Source: Elusimicrobiota bacterium
GTDB taxonomy: Bacteria > Elusimicrobiota > Elusimicrobia > UBA1565 > UBA9628
NCBI GenBank assembly: GCA_016218545.1
Contig: JACRDQ010000032.1
Coordinates: 62,001-126,000 of the forward strand
Direction: 5' to 3'
DNA length: 64,000 bases
The number at the start of each line of letters is the position of its first letter. Position 1 is the first letter of the stretch. This document shows, in pieces, positions 16,302 through 26,671 of the stretch. The position numbers and the translations under genes were made by a program. Below the pieces are notes generated by a model. The model saw only the letters and a program-made list of their open reading frames with translations, had not been told where the DNA came from and made no database searches.

Positions 16302-16355
16302 AGTCATGTGGAAGCATACGGAACGAATCCAGACGGAGCGAGGCAGGTTGAGAAC

Positions 16356-19300
16356 ATGATCAAGACCATGAGGCACTCACTTTCATTCTCGGTGGTACGC
16401 GCGCGGAGCTCGGCGATGAGACTCGCGCTGGCGGCGGGCGCGCTCGCGCTCGCTGTGCCGGCCGTTGTCTTCGGCCTGGCCAGCGGCGACCCCGCCTTGA
16501 CCGTGCTGGGTCAGGCTTCCATGACCCAGGCCTATCCCAACGCCGTGACCGCCGAGGGCTTCGACCTCCCGCAGGCGGTGGCGATCGGAGGCGGCAGGGT
16601 CTACGCGGCGGATTCCAACAACAGCCGGGTGCTATGGTGGAGCCTCGGAGCGTTCGTCAACGGCCAGGCGGCGGAAGGCGTGCTCGGGCAGGCGGACGCG
16701 GTGTCCGCCAGCTCCAACCGCGGAGGCGCTGCCGCGGCCAACACCCTCTCCTATCCGAACGGCGTGGCTGTGGACGCGGCCGGCGCCGTGTGGGTCGCGG
16801 ACTCGGGCAACAACAGGGTATTAAGGTACGCCGCGCCCGCAGGCAACGGGCCTTCCGCCAACCTGGTCCTGGGCCAGGCAGCCTTCAACGCCAACGGCTT
16901 CAACACCTCCGCCGCGACCATGGACTATCCGACCGCGGTCGCGGTGGACGCCGCCGGGAACGTCTGGGTGGCGGATGCCGGGAACAACCGCGTGCTCAAG
17001 TTCAACACTCCTCCGACCAACGGCGCCAGCGCCGGCCTGGTGCTGGGCCAGGCCGGCTTCGTCACCCGGACCGCGGCAGCGAGCCTTGCGGGCATGGACT
17101 TTCCCATGGCTCTGGCCTTGGGCGCGGGCAATACCGTATGGGTCGCTGATTTCGGCAACAGCCGTGTCTTGAGGTACGACGCTCCTGCGTTGAACGGAGC
17201 CGATGCCGCCCGCGTCCTGGGGCAGGCTGATTTCACGAGCAACGTGGCCAACAGGGGCGGCGCGGTCGCCGCCAACACCCTGAGCTATCCTCTGTCCGTG
17301 GCAGTCGATGGGACGGATGTGTGGGTCGCGGATGCCGGCAACTCCAGGCTCCTCAGGTTCCTCGCTCCTGCGGCGGACGGCGTCGCGGCCGATCTCGAAC
17401 TCGGACAGGCGGACCTCCTGTCCGGCGCCCCTAATAGAGGAGGGGTGGTGGCTTCCGCGACCACCCTGGCCGAGCCCGCGGGCCTGGCCGTGGCGGTCGG
17501 AGGGGACGTCTGGGCCTCAGACTCCCTCAACCACCGGGTCCTGCGCTATCCCGCGCCTGCCGCCAGCTCTGCCGCGGCTGATCTCGCCCTGGGCCAGCCC
17601 GATTTCGCGGAGCTGAGCGCCAACGCGGCCACGAACACGACCCTGCGCAACCCCAACAGCGCGGCCGTGGACCCCAACACCGGACGGGTCTATGCCGCGG
17701 ACTTCGACAACAACCGCGTGCTCTGGTGGAACTCCGGGGCCGGCTTTGCCGACGGCCAGGCGGCTGACGGCGTGCTGGGCCAATCCGGCTTCTCCACGAC
17801 CCTCCCCAACCGCGGCGGCGCCGCCGGGGCCGACACCATGAACGGCCCCTTCAGCGTGGCGGTCAATGCCGCCGGGGACCTCTGGGTCAACGACTCAGGC
17901 AACTACCGGATCCTCAGGTTCGACCCTCCGGCGGGCAATGGAGAGGCGGCCAACCGGGTGCTGGGCCAGGCCGACTTCCTCACCACGACCCCGGTGCCCG
18001 CGAGCCAGACCAGCGTGCTGGGCGCCTCGGGCATGGCGACCGACGCCTCGAACCGCCTCTGGGTCGCGGACTCGGGGAACAACCGGGTCCTGCGCTTCAA
18101 CGATTTCACGGCCGACGGCGCCCCGGCGGACTTCGTGCTGGGCCAGGCAGGCTACGGCTCGGGCCTCGCGGACCGGGGCGGAGCAGCCGGAGCAGGCACG
18201 CTCGATTTCCCGACCGGCGTGGCCGCAGACGCCGCCGGGAACATCTGGGTGGCTGACAGCGGCAACAACAGGGTGCTCAAGTACACGGCCTTCCCGGCCA
18301 ACGGCCCTGACGCGACCCTGGTGCTCGGCCAGGCAGGCTTCCTGGCCACCAGCCCGGCTGCCACGCAGACCGGACTCGACAGCCCCTCGGCGGTGCTCGT
18401 CGAGCCCTTCGGCAACGTCTGGGTCGCGGACAGCTTCAACTCCAGAGTCCTGCGCTACGACGCTCCTGCGGCCGACGGTCCTGCCGCCTCGATCGTCCTG
18501 GGCCAGGCTGATTTCCTGGCCAACGCTCCCAACCGGGGAGCCGCGGTTCCTGCCGCCAACACCCTGGCCGCGCCCAACGGCCTGGCCATGGACAGCGCGT
18601 TCAGCCTCTGGATCGCGGACTCGGGCAACAACCGCCTGGTCAAGCACGACGGCTTCCCCAAGACCCCGCTCGCCCCCGCGTTCACGGTCATCTCGTCGGT
18701 CACCCTGACCGCTTCGTGGACCGCGGTGGGGGGCGCGAACTACGTGGTGGTGTTCTCTCCCACGGCGGACTTCAGCGTCATCACCTCCAGCGTCACCCAG
18801 GCCGCTGCCACGGCCTCGTTCACGGGGCTGACCCCGGAGACCATGTACTACCTTGAGGTGAAGCTGGCCGGCGAGGCGGACGCGGCCTACCTCATCAACC
18901 GCGTCTCGGTCAGGACGCAGGTGGCTGCGACGCCTCTGGCTCCGGCCGTGACCGCGCTCTCCTCCACGACGTTCTCGGCCGCCTGGACCGCTCTCGGCGG
19001 CGCGAACTACGTGGTGGTGCTCTCCCCCATGCCTGACTTCAGCGTGATCAGCTCCAGCGCCAGCCAAGCCGGCGTCTCGAAGACCTTCGAGGGTCTGAAC
19101 GACGGCGTGAACTACTATTTCGAGGTCAAGCTCGCGACCGAGGCTGACGCGGCCTACAGCGTCAACCGCCTGGCGGTGCGGACCGATGACGTGACTCCGC
19201 TCGCGCCGACGTTCCCCGCGGCAGGGGCGAGGACCTTGGACGCGGCCTGGACCGCGGTGGCCGGCGCGAACTACGTGGTGGTGCTCTCTCCCGTCGCGGA

Positions 19301-21890
19301 TTTCAGCGTCATCACCTCGAGCGTCACCCAGGCCGGCGAGACCGCGAGCTTCGCGAACCTCTCGCCCGAGACTCCCTATTACCTGCAGGTCAAGCTCTCC
19401 ACCGAGGCGGACTCCGCCTACCTGGCCAACAGGGCTTCGCGCACGACCCTCCCGGCAGGCACGGCCCTCTCGCCGGCGCTCTCGGCCGTGGGCGCCACCG
19501 GCTTCAACGCGGATTGGACCGCGGTGGCAGGGGCGGACTACGTGGCGGTCCTGGCCACGGACGCGGGCTTCACCCAGCTCATCTCCTCCGTGACCCAGGC
19601 AGGCAACTCCTCGGTCTTCGGAGGCTTGTCGGAATACACGATGTATTACTTCGAGGTCAAGCTCGCGACGGAATCCGACGCGGGCTACGCCTCCAACGGC
19701 GCCTCGGTCAGGACCCTGGCCGTGAACACCCCGTTGGCTCCGTCTTTGACCGTGACTGGAGACTCCTCGATCACCGCGGCCTGGACCTCGGTGGGCGGGG
19801 CGCAGTACGTCGTGGTCCTCTCTACCGCCGCGGACTTCAGCGTCATCACTTCGAGCGTCACCCAGGCCGCTGCCTCGGCGAGCTTCCTGGGCCTGACCCC
19901 GGACACGCCCTACTACCTCCAGGTCAAGCTCGCGACCGAGCCTGACGCGGCCTATGCCATCAACCGCGCCACGGCCAGGACGCGGGCCACGGCCATGACC
20001 GCCATCAACCCCATCGTCAGCATGAGCGTCAACGGGGACGTGGGCCTGGTCTGGCCGTATTCCGAGACGAACACCTACGTCATGGTCATGGCCCTGGATC
20101 CGGCCTACAGCGTGCTCGCCTCCTCCTGGACCACGGCGATCGGGGACTACAACGAGCAATTCGAAGGGCTCACGGGCACCACGAGCTACTACTTCGAGAT
20201 GAAGCTCTCCACCGAGTCCGACGCGGCCTTCGCGGTGAACCGGTTCACGGTCCACACCCCGGTGCATCAGGTGTTCCCCAATCCTTACGGCGTCTCCGGG
20301 ACGAGCTTCGGCGTGTCCTGGTCCACGGCTCCGGGCGCCGGCTACGTCGCGATCCTGGCCACGGACCAAGGCTACTCCAACATCGTCTCGTCCGTCGCCG
20401 TAGCCGTGACCGGGAGCTCGGCGGCTTTCACGGGCCTCAACCCGGACAGCCTGTACTACTACGCGGTGAAGAACGCTGCGGAGAGCGACGCCGCTTACAC
20501 GGCTCTGGGCAACTGGGGCTATCAGAGGACCTCGCCGACCTCGCTCGTTCCGAGCCTGACCGCGGTCTCGGCCACGAGCCTGTCCGCCAGCTGGACGCCC
20601 GCGCCGACCGGGGGCCACGTGGTGGTCCTGGCCGTGGACTCCGGGTTCGGGGCAGTGGTGTCCTCTGCGACCCAGGCGGGCTTCACCAAGACGTTCGACG
20701 GTCTCTCACCCTACACGACGTACTATCTGCAGGTGAAGGCCGCGGGCGAGAGCGACGCGGGCTACGCGGTGAACCGCGCGGCCCTGCGCACTCCGGCTGA
20801 TGGGGCCGTGGCCGCCCCGGCCCTCGTGGCCGCCTCATCGACTACGCTGGCCCTGGCCTGGACCGTGGTGAGCCCCGAGGACTACGTGGCGGTCCTCGCC
20901 TCGGATCAGGGTTATCAGAGCATCGTGTCCTCGGCCGCGGTCTCGGGCGGGGTCAAGACGTATGAGGGCCTCTCCCCTGACACGAGCTACTACTTCATGG
21001 TGAAGCGCGCGGCTGAGGGAGACGGCGCCTACACGCTCAACGAGCTGCCGGTGATGACCGTGCCAACGCCGTTGTCTCCCACCGTGGGCTTGGCCGCGCC
21101 CGGCAGGCTCCAGGCCGCTTGGTCCGGCACGGCGGGGCGCTACTACGTGGCGGTCCTGGCGCTGGACCCTGAGTTCACGAACGTGATCTCATCCGTGACC
21201 ACGGAGTCCTCTGTCGCCAACTTCATGGGGGTCCGGGCCGCCCTGGCCTACTTCTTCCAGGTCAAGGACACGGGAGAGAGCGAGCGCGCCTTCGCGGCGA
21301 ACCGCGTCTCGACCGTGACCGTGTCCGAGATCTTCCAGGTCACCTCGGTCACGCCTGACAAGGCCTCCTCCGGCACCCAGGACATCCCGCTCACCATCAA
21401 TGGCCAGGGCATCTACCCGGGCTCGACCGCCAAGCTCACCAGGGCCGGGTTCGCGGAGGTGCTCCTGGACAACGTGACCGTGGTGGGACCCACCCAGATG
21501 ACCGCGGTTCTGCACCAGCCCATCGCCCCGGGCCAGTGGAACGTGCAGATATCGAGCGAGGGCTTGAGGACAAGCCTTGCCAACGGGTTCACCATTCTCG
21601 AGACGTCGGTGGGCGAGGCGAAGGTCTACGGCGGGATCTTCCAGCCGGGTCTCGGTCAATCCGCGCAGATCGTGATCTCGCTGCTGACCCCGGGCACGGG
21701 GCGCGTGCGCGTGTACAACAGCGTGGGCAACCTCATCCAGGAGCTCTACAACGGCTTCCGGCCGGCTGGAGAGTTCATCGTCTCCTGGGACGGGAGGGTC
21801 GGAGGATCCCTGGCATCGGCCGGGATCTACCTGGTCCGCATCGAGACTCCGGACTTCAGCGCGACCAAGAGGATCCTGCTGGTCCGGTGA
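16356..21890 (+). CDS. Giant secreted NHL-repeat/Fn3 protein with FlgD-like C-terminal domain
   Basis: The 1844-residue protein has an N-terminal signal (LALAAGALALAVPAVV). Residues about 45-780 hold twelve NHL-type repeats of roughly 60 residues, each with a WVADSGNNRVLRY-like core and an LGQADF-like linker. They should fold as beta propellers. About 785-1655 hold ten Fn3-like modules (Trp of SWTAV, YYLEVKLA). An IPT/TIG-like domain follows (VTSVTPDKASSG), then a FlgD/type-IX-like C-terminal domain (VRVYNSVGNLIQEL, SWDGR, AGIYLVRI). It is probably exported to the surface. The ATG at 16356 overlaps the stop of a 17-codon upstream frame (16306-16359). An in-frame GTG at 16308 falls on the predicted transcript start and is the alternative start. 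The PorV-like gene follows. Confidence 0.8.
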   Translation: MIKTMRHSLSFSVVRARSSAMRLALAAGALALAVPAVVFGLASGDPALTVLGQASMTQAYPNAVTAEGFDLPQAVAIGGGRVYAADSNNSRVLWWSLGAFVNGQAAEGVLGQADAVSASSNRGGAAAANTLSYPNGVAVDAAGAVWVADSGNNRVLRYAAPAGNGPSANLVLGQAAFNANGFNTSAATMDYPTAVAVDAAGNVWVADAGNNRVLKFNTPPTNGASAGLVLGQAGFVTRTAAASLAGMDFPMALALGAGNTVWVADFGNSRVLRYDAPALNGADAARVLGQADFTSNVANRGGAVAANTLSYPLSVAVDGTDVWVADAGNSRLLRFLAPAADGVAADLELGQADLLSGAPNRGGVVASATTLAEPAGLAVAVGGDVWASDSLNHRVLRYPAPAASSAAADLALGQPDFAELSANAATNTTLRNPNSAAVDPNTGRVYAADFDNNRVLWWNSGAGFADGQAADGVLGQSGFSTTLPNRGGAAGADTMNGPFSVAVNAAGDLWVNDSGNYRILRFDPPAGNGEAANRVLGQADFLTTTPVPASQTSVLGASGMATDASNRLWVADSGNNRVLRFNDFTADGAPADFVLGQAGYGSGLADRGGAAGAGTLDFPTGVAADAAGNIWVADSGNNRVLKYTAFPANGPDATLVLGQAGFLATSPAATQTGLDSPSAVLVEPFGNVWVADSFNSRVLRYDAPAADGPAASIVLGQADFLANAPNRGAAVPAANTLAAPNGLAMDSAFSLWIADSGNNRLVKHDGFPKTPLAPAFTVISSVTLTASWTAVGGANYVVVFSPTADFSVITSSVTQAAATASFTGLTPETMYYLEVKLAGEADAAYLINRVSVRTQVAATPLAPAVTALSSTTFSAAWTALGGANYVVVLSPMPDFSVISSSASQAGVSKTFEGLNDGVNYYFEVKLATEADAAYSVNRLAVRTDDVTPLAPTFPAAGARTLDAAWTAVAGANYVVVLSPVADFSVITSSVTQAGETASFANLSPETPYYLQVKLSTEADSAYLANRASRTTLPAGTALSPALSAVGATGFNADWTAVAGADYVAVLATDAGFTQLISSVTQAGNSSVFGGLSEYTMYYFEVKLATESDAGYASNGASVRTLAVNTPLAPSLTVTGDSSITAAWTSVGGAQYVVVLSTAADFSVITSSVTQAAASASFLGLTPDTPYYLQVKLATEPDAAYAINRATARTRATAMTAINPIVSMSVNGDVGLVWPYSETNTYVMVMALDPAYSVLASSWTTAIGDYNEQFEGLTGTTSYYFEMKLSTESDAAFAVNRFTVHTPVHQVFPNPYGVSGTSFGVSWSTAPGAGYVAILATDQGYSNIVSSVAVAVTGSSAAFTGLNPDSLYYYAVKNAAESDAAYTALGNWGYQRTSPTSLVPSLTAVSATSLSASWTPAPTGGHVVVLAVDSGFGAVVSSATQAGFTKTFDGLSPYTTYYLQVKAAGESDAGYAVNRAALRTPADGAVAAPALVAASSTTLALAWTVVSPEDYVAVLASDQGYQSIVSSAAVSGGVKTYEGLSPDTSYYFMVKRAAEGDGAYTLNELPVMTVPTPLSPTVGLAAPGRLQAAWSGTAGRYYVAVLALDPEFTNVISSVTTESSVANFMGVRAALAYFFQVKDTGESERAFAANRVSTVTVSEIFQVTSVTPDKASSGTQDIPLTINGQGIYPGSTAKLTRAGFAEVLLDNVTVVGPTQMTAVLHQPIAPGQWNVQISSEGLRTSLANGFTILETSVGEAKVYGGIFQPGLGQSAQIVISLLTPGTGRVRVYNSVGNLIQELYNGFRPAGEFIVSWDGRVGGSLASAGIYLVRIETPDFSATKRILLVR

Positions 21891-21943
21891 AGCGTGCCAT
21901 GGAAAAGGCAATAAACAGACTCAAGAGAGGCGATGGAGATCAC

Positions 21944-23089
21944 ATGAAGAAGAATCGAGTCGTCGCGGTGTTGGCGGTCATGCTCCTCATGGGAAACGCT
22001 GGCAGCGCCAGCGCCAACCACGCAGCCATGTTCCTGCGCCAGGAGCCCACGGCCAGGATGATGAGCATGGGGAGCACGTTCGCCGGAGTGGGCGAGGACT
22101 CGGGAGCGGCCTATTTCAACCCCGCTGCCCTGGGCTTCATGAGCCAGCATCGCCTGGCCTCCTCCACTTGGGAAGGCGTGGACAGCCAGAGCAGGTACTA
22201 CTTCGCCTCCGGGATCGTGAACGGCGGCTGGAGCGGGGTCTTCCACGCCAACTACCTGGACTTCAACAGCGGCAAGGAGACGATCTCCGGGTTCGACGGC
22301 TCCGAACGGAACGTGACCCTCCAGGATGACCAAGCCATCGGCGCGGGCTGGGGGCACAGCCTCGGCGACTACCTGTCGTTGGGCGGGCAGGTGAAGTGGG
22401 TGCAGAGCAAGCTCGCGGAGAGCTTCAGCGCCAACACCGCGACCTTCGACCTGGGCGTGATGGCCAAGAGCAAGGAAGGAATGCTCTCGATGGGGCTCGG
22501 CGTGCGCAACGCGACCGGCGGCCTCAAGTACGCGGTGGAGGAGAACTCCCTGCCGCGCGCCATCTACGGAGGCGGGGCGGCCAGGTTCAAGATGGGCCAG
22601 TTCGGCAGGTTCTTGGCGGGCATGGACCTCGAGGAATCCGAGAAGAAGGACTCCCCGGACGTGCACGCCGGCATGGAGTACGGCATCGGCATGTTCGCGC
22701 TCCGGGGCGGCATCAAGCGGGTCTCCGAGGAGACGAGCTTCACCACGGGAGGCGGGGTGGCGTTCAAGGGCCTGAGCTTCGACTACGGTTTCGAGCCCGC
22801 GGGCAACCTCGGCCAACCGATCCACAAGATGACGCTGAACATGACTTTCGGAGGGCCGGCCGGCCGCGAGGACCGGCATGCCGCCGCGTCCCACGGACTT
22901 TCCGGAGAGGTTCCGGTGGCCCTGCTGCCGAAGGCCGCCCCTGTGGAGGTCGTGACGCTCTCCCTGGGCCCTGCGGAGCCTGCCGCGGCAGCCCCGGCGC
23001 AGGCGGAAACGCCCAAGCCGTTGGAGCAGGCGCAGGACGTGGCAGCCGGCGAGACGGCGACCTCAGAGGTCGGGCCGGTCTCTCAGTGA
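21944..23089 (+). CDS. PorV/PorQ-like outer-membrane barrel protein (UPF0164 type)
   Basis: The 381-residue protein has a signal peptide (VVAVLAVMLLMGNAGSASA). Its start, EPTARMMSMGSTFAGVGEDSGAAYFNPA, split here as the motifs RMMSMGSTF and AAYFNPAALG, is the hallmark of the PorV/PorQ barrel family. The body alternates short amphipathic strands. The last 70 residues are Ala/Pro-rich and look disordered, which is unusual for the family. In Bacteroidota PorV helps shuttle C-terminal-signal proteins through type IX secretion. The neighbouring giant protein carries a FlgD-like C-terminal domain of the kind handled there, but no other type IX gene is visible. A GGAG motif precedes the ATG. Confidence 0.75.
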   Translation: MKKNRVVAVLAVMLLMGNAGSASANHAAMFLRQEPTARMMSMGSTFAGVGEDSGAAYFNPAALGFMSQHRLASSTWEGVDSQSRYYFASGIVNGGWSGVFHANYLDFNSGKETISGFDGSERNVTLQDDQAIGAGWGHSLGDYLSLGGQVKWVQSKLAESFSANTATFDLGVMAKSKEGMLSMGLGVRNATGGLKYAVEENSLPRAIYGGGAARFKMGQFGRFLAGMDLEESEKKDSPDVHAGMEYGIGMFALRGGIKRVSEETSFTTGGGVAFKGLSFDYGFEPAGNLGQPIHKMTLNMTFGGPAGREDRHAAASHGLSGEVPVALLPKAAPVEVVTLSLGPAEPAAAAPAQAETPKPLEQAQDVAAGETATSEVGPVSQ

Positions 23090-23123
23090 CGGCCAAGGCG
23101 AAGTCTGAGCGAGGAGAATGGGC

Positions 23124-26100
23124 ATGAGGATGAGCAAGACGCTGGCACTTCTGGTTCTCGCGCTGGCCGCGCTGGCGTGGAGGGCCGGGCTCGGGGACGC
23201 GGCCATGCCGCCTCCGCTCGAGCGCGTGAGGAACGCGATCACCAACGAGCAGAGGAAGGCTTCGGCCGCCCTGCGCAAGAGCACCCTGGAGAAGATGGGC
23301 GCCCAGTCCTACGGCGGGGCGACCATCAACCAAGGCGAGCTCGCCACGGTCTGCCCGCCGGCCGCGCCCGGAGGCACGCCGGACTACTTCAACTGCGGCA
23401 ACTTCGCCAACAGCCCTCTTCCGGAGGTCGTGGGCGGGGTCGTCACGGGCGGCATGAGGAAGTTCGTAGACACCCTGCCCGGGGTCGGGCCCCAGAACGC
23501 CAACAACCTTGGACAGTACATCCCCATCGCGACCGCAGACCAAGCGGCCTATCCGGGCTCGGACTACTATCAGATCGGGCTCGTGGACTACACCCAGCAG
23601 ATGCACTCGGACATCCCTCCCACCAGGCTCCGGGGCTATAAGGACCTGGCGGGCGGGGACGGCAAGGCCCATTACCTGGGACCCTTGATCATCGCCCAGC
23701 GCGACCGGCCGGTCAGGATCAAGTTCACGAACCAGCTCGGCACCAACGACGCGGGCAGCCTCCACCTGCCCGTGGACAAGACCGTGATGGGCGCGGGCAT
23801 GGGCCCGGACGGGATGAACGAGTTCACCCAGAACAGGGCCACGCTCCACCTGCACGGCGGGGACAACCCGTGGATCAGCGACGGCACGCCGCACCAGTGG
23901 ATCACGCCGGCAGGGGAGAGCACCCCCTACCAGAGGGGCGTGAGCGTCCAGAACGTGCCGGACATGCCGGATCCGGGGCCAGGGGCCTCGACCTGGTACT
24001 GGCCCAACCAGCAGAGCAGCAGGCTCATGTTCTACCACGACCACTCTTGGGGCATCACGCGCTTGAACGTCTATGCAGGCGAGGCGGCGGGCTACCTCTT
24101 GACCGACCCGGTGGAGGAGGGCTTGATCGACTCGGGCGTGCTTCCCAACCTGGGCGGGGTGTACCGCTACGGCGTGCCCCTGATCATCCAGGACAAGACC
24201 TTCGTGCCGACCAAGAAGCAGCTCGACAACCAGGACCCGACCTGGGACTCTTCCAAGTGGGGGGGGTTCGGCAATTTCTGGTTCCCGCACGTGTACATGG
24301 TCAACCAGAACCCTTCGAGCCCTGACGGCATGAACGCGTTCGGCCGGTGGCATTACGGTCCCTGGTTCTGGCCTCCGGTCATGCCTGAGATCGGACCCAA
24401 CCCGGACGGCACCCCCGGCACGCCCATCCCCTCGATCGCCCCGGAGGCCTGGCTGGACACGCCGGTCATCAACGGCGCGGCCTACCCGGTCCTGCAGGTG
24501 GCTAGGAAAGCGTACCGTTTCCGCATCCTCAACGCGGCCAATGACAGGATGTTCAACCTCCAGCTCTACTACGTGGACCCGGAGCATCCCACAGAGGTGA
24601 AGCTCATCCCATTCACGGACGATCGGACCTGGCCGAGCCACTACCCGCCGCCTGACAACAGGGCGGGCGGGATCCCGGACCCGGCCCTGGCCGGACCGGA
24701 CATGATCCAGATCGGGACCGAGGGCGGCATCCTCCCTGACCCGGTCACCATCCCGAGCACGCCGGTCGGCTGGGAGTGGGATCCCATGAGCATGAACGTC
24801 ACGAACGTCAAGGAGAAGGGCCTGTTCCTCGGCTGCGCGGAGAGAGCCGACGTGATCGTGGACTTCTCCCAGGTGCCTGAGGGCGCCAAGCTCATCCTCT
24901 ATAACGACTCGCCCGCGCCGACCCCGGCCCCTGATTCGCGCAACGACTACTATTACGGCAACGAGGACCAGTCCGACTGGGGGGGCGCTCCCGCGACCCA
25001 GGAGGGCTATGGCCCCAACACCCGGACCCTCATGATGTTCGTGGCAGCCGGCCCGGCCTCGGCCCCGTTCAACAAGGCGGCCCTGGAAGCGGCCTTGCCG
25101 GCGGCTTTCGCCGCCTCCCAGCCTCCCTTGATCGTGCCCGAGGGCCAATACGTCGGCATGCACGACGAGACGATCTCGGTCAGCACCGCGGTCGGCTCCG
25201 CCCCGATCACCAAGTGGATCGAGAAGAAGACCATCGCCGAGGAGATGGAGCTCAAGTACGGCCGCATGAACGCTACCCTGGGCATCGAGCACGCCATCCC
25301 GAGCCCCATGCAGCAGTCCATGGTCATGATGAAGTACATCGATCCCCAGACCGAGGTCGTCAAGGACGGGGAGACCCAGGTGTGGAAGATCACGCACAAC
25401 GGGGTGGACACCCATCCCATCCACTTCCACGGCTGGAACGTCCAGGTCATCAACAGGGTGGACTGGTCCGGGACCATCATGCCTCCGGAACCCAACGAGC
25501 GGGGCTGGAAGGAGACGGTGCGCATGTCCATGCTGGTGGATACCGTCGTGGCCCTGAGGCCCAAGCTCTCGAGCGTGCCGTTCGACGTCCCGCGGAGCGT
25601 CAGGCCGCTCAACCCGGCCGAGCCCATCGGCAGCAGGATGGACTTCACCAACATGGACGGGGCCAGCCAGCCCATGGTCGTGGAGAACAGGCTGACGGAC
25701 TTCGGCTACGAGTACGTCTGGCACTGCCACATCCTCGGCCACGAGGAGAACGACATGATGCGGCCGGTCTCGCTCGAGATCATGCCGACCACCGCGGCCA
25801 TCACGGGGGTCTCGGCGGGCCCCACCTGGGCCCAGGTGAACTTCGACGAGCCCTTGATGGGAGGCGCCACCTATATGGTCTACACCGTGACCGCCGAACC
25901 GGGCAACATCACGGCCGAAGCCGTGGGGACCATGGCCGCCATCACGGACAGGACCGTGAGCTCCATCACGGTGCACGGGCTGACGACCGGCGTGCCCTAT
26001 ACCTTCACGCTGGCGGCCGCCAACCGGGTGGGCCAGACCGTGACCCCGGCCTTCGGCCCGGTCACGCCCACGGCCGTGCCCGACCCTCCGTTCAACGTGG

Positions 26101-26621
26101 TGGCCACGGCCGCGGACGGCGCCGCGGTCATCCGCTTCGACGCGCCCGCTGACAACGGGAGCCCCATCCTCTCCTATACCGTGACCTCCGGGCCGGACGT
26201 CCGGACCGCGGCGGGCGCTGGAAGCCCCATCACGGTGGCGGGGCTGGAGAACGGGCTGGCCTACTACTTCACGGTCACGGCGGCCAATGCCAACGGCGAG
26301 AGCGCCGCGTCGGCCCAGTCCAACACGGTGATCCCGACCGCGGGTCCCCTGCCGCCCACGAACCTCCGGGTGGCGACCGCGGCCAACAACTACGCCGTGC
26401 TCCGGTGGACGGACGCGGCGGTCAACGAGCAGGGCTACACCGTGCAGTGGAGCGCCGACGGCGGCGCGACCTGGAACCCGGCCGGCACGACCGCTGCCAA
26501 CGCCAGCTACTTCCGCCTGAGCGGGCTGGGGAGCAGGACCAAGTATCTGGCCCGGGTGCAGTCCTTCAACGCCAACGGCGCCTCGGACTTCACGAGCGCG
26601 GTCACCGTGGTCACGAGGTGA
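23124..26621 (+). CDS. Multicopper oxidase with two C-terminal Fn3 domains (first of tandem pair)
   Basis: The 1165-residue protein is exported (signal KTLALLVLALAALAW). All four copper motifs are intact: HLHGG (His242, His244), HDH (His305, His307), HPIHFHG (His764, 767, 769), and HCHILGHEENDM with Cys868, His873 and Met878 for the type 1 copper. It should oxidise a substrate with reduction of O2, or move electrons. Two Fn3 domains follow (about 985-1165). The size and layout recall Geobacter OmpB/OmpC, needed for insoluble Fe(III)/Mn(IV) reduction; that role is inference. AGGAG lies 7 bp before the ATG at 23124. The next gene is a same-length paralogue. Confidence 0.85.
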   Translation: MRMSKTLALLVLALAALAWRAGLGDAAMPPPLERVRNAITNEQRKASAALRKSTLEKMGAQSYGGATINQGELATVCPPAAPGGTPDYFNCGNFANSPLPEVVGGVVTGGMRKFVDTLPGVGPQNANNLGQYIPIATADQAAYPGSDYYQIGLVDYTQQMHSDIPPTRLRGYKDLAGGDGKAHYLGPLIIAQRDRPVRIKFTNQLGTNDAGSLHLPVDKTVMGAGMGPDGMNEFTQNRATLHLHGGDNPWISDGTPHQWITPAGESTPYQRGVSVQNVPDMPDPGPGASTWYWPNQQSSRLMFYHDHSWGITRLNVYAGEAAGYLLTDPVEEGLIDSGVLPNLGGVYRYGVPLIIQDKTFVPTKKQLDNQDPTWDSSKWGGFGNFWFPHVYMVNQNPSSPDGMNAFGRWHYGPWFWPPVMPEIGPNPDGTPGTPIPSIAPEAWLDTPVINGAAYPVLQVARKAYRFRILNAANDRMFNLQLYYVDPEHPTEVKLIPFTDDRTWPSHYPPPDNRAGGIPDPALAGPDMIQIGTEGGILPDPVTIPSTPVGWEWDPMSMNVTNVKEKGLFLGCAERADVIVDFSQVPEGAKLILYNDSPAPTPAPDSRNDYYYGNEDQSDWGGAPATQEGYGPNTRTLMMFVAAGPASAPFNKAALEAALPAAFAASQPPLIVPEGQYVGMHDETISVSTAVGSAPITKWIEKKTIAEEMELKYGRMNATLGIEHAIPSPMQQSMVMMKYIDPQTEVVKDGETQVWKITHNGVDTHPIHFHGWNVQVINRVDWSGTIMPPEPNERGWKETVRMSMLVDTVVALRPKLSSVPFDVPRSVRPLNPAEPIGSRMDFTNMDGASQPMVVENRLTDFGYEYVWHCHILGHEENDMMRPVSLEIMPTTAAITGVSAGPTWAQVNFDEPLMGGATYMVYTVTAEPGNITAEAVGTMAAITDRTVSSITVHGLTTGVPYTFTLAAANRVGQTVTPAFGPVTPTAVPDPPFNVVATAADGAAVIRFDAPADNGSPILSYTVTSGPDVRTAAGAGSPITVAGLENGLAYYFTVTAANANGESAASAQSNTVIPTAGPLPPTNLRVATAANNYAVLRWTDAAVNEQGYTVQWSADGGATWNPAGTTAANASYFRLSGLGSRTKYLARVQSFNANGASDFTSAVTVVTR

Positions 26622-26671
26622 CGGTCATGACGATTCCCGTCCGGAAGGAAGTCTTGCCAAGGAGAATGGAC

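Noticed and set aside
17895..20618. 907-codon minus-strand frame opposite the NHL/Fn3 gene, and 829-codon minus-strand frame at 11031-13520 opposite the kinase
   Set aside because: Both have low-complexity composition caused by the codon bias of the real gene on the other strand.
22764..25976. Very long open frame (1070 codons) opposite the first multicopper oxidase
   Set aside because: It is a high-GC antisense shadow rich in His, Arg, Gly and Val without any domain, and the plus strand encodes an intact oxidase.
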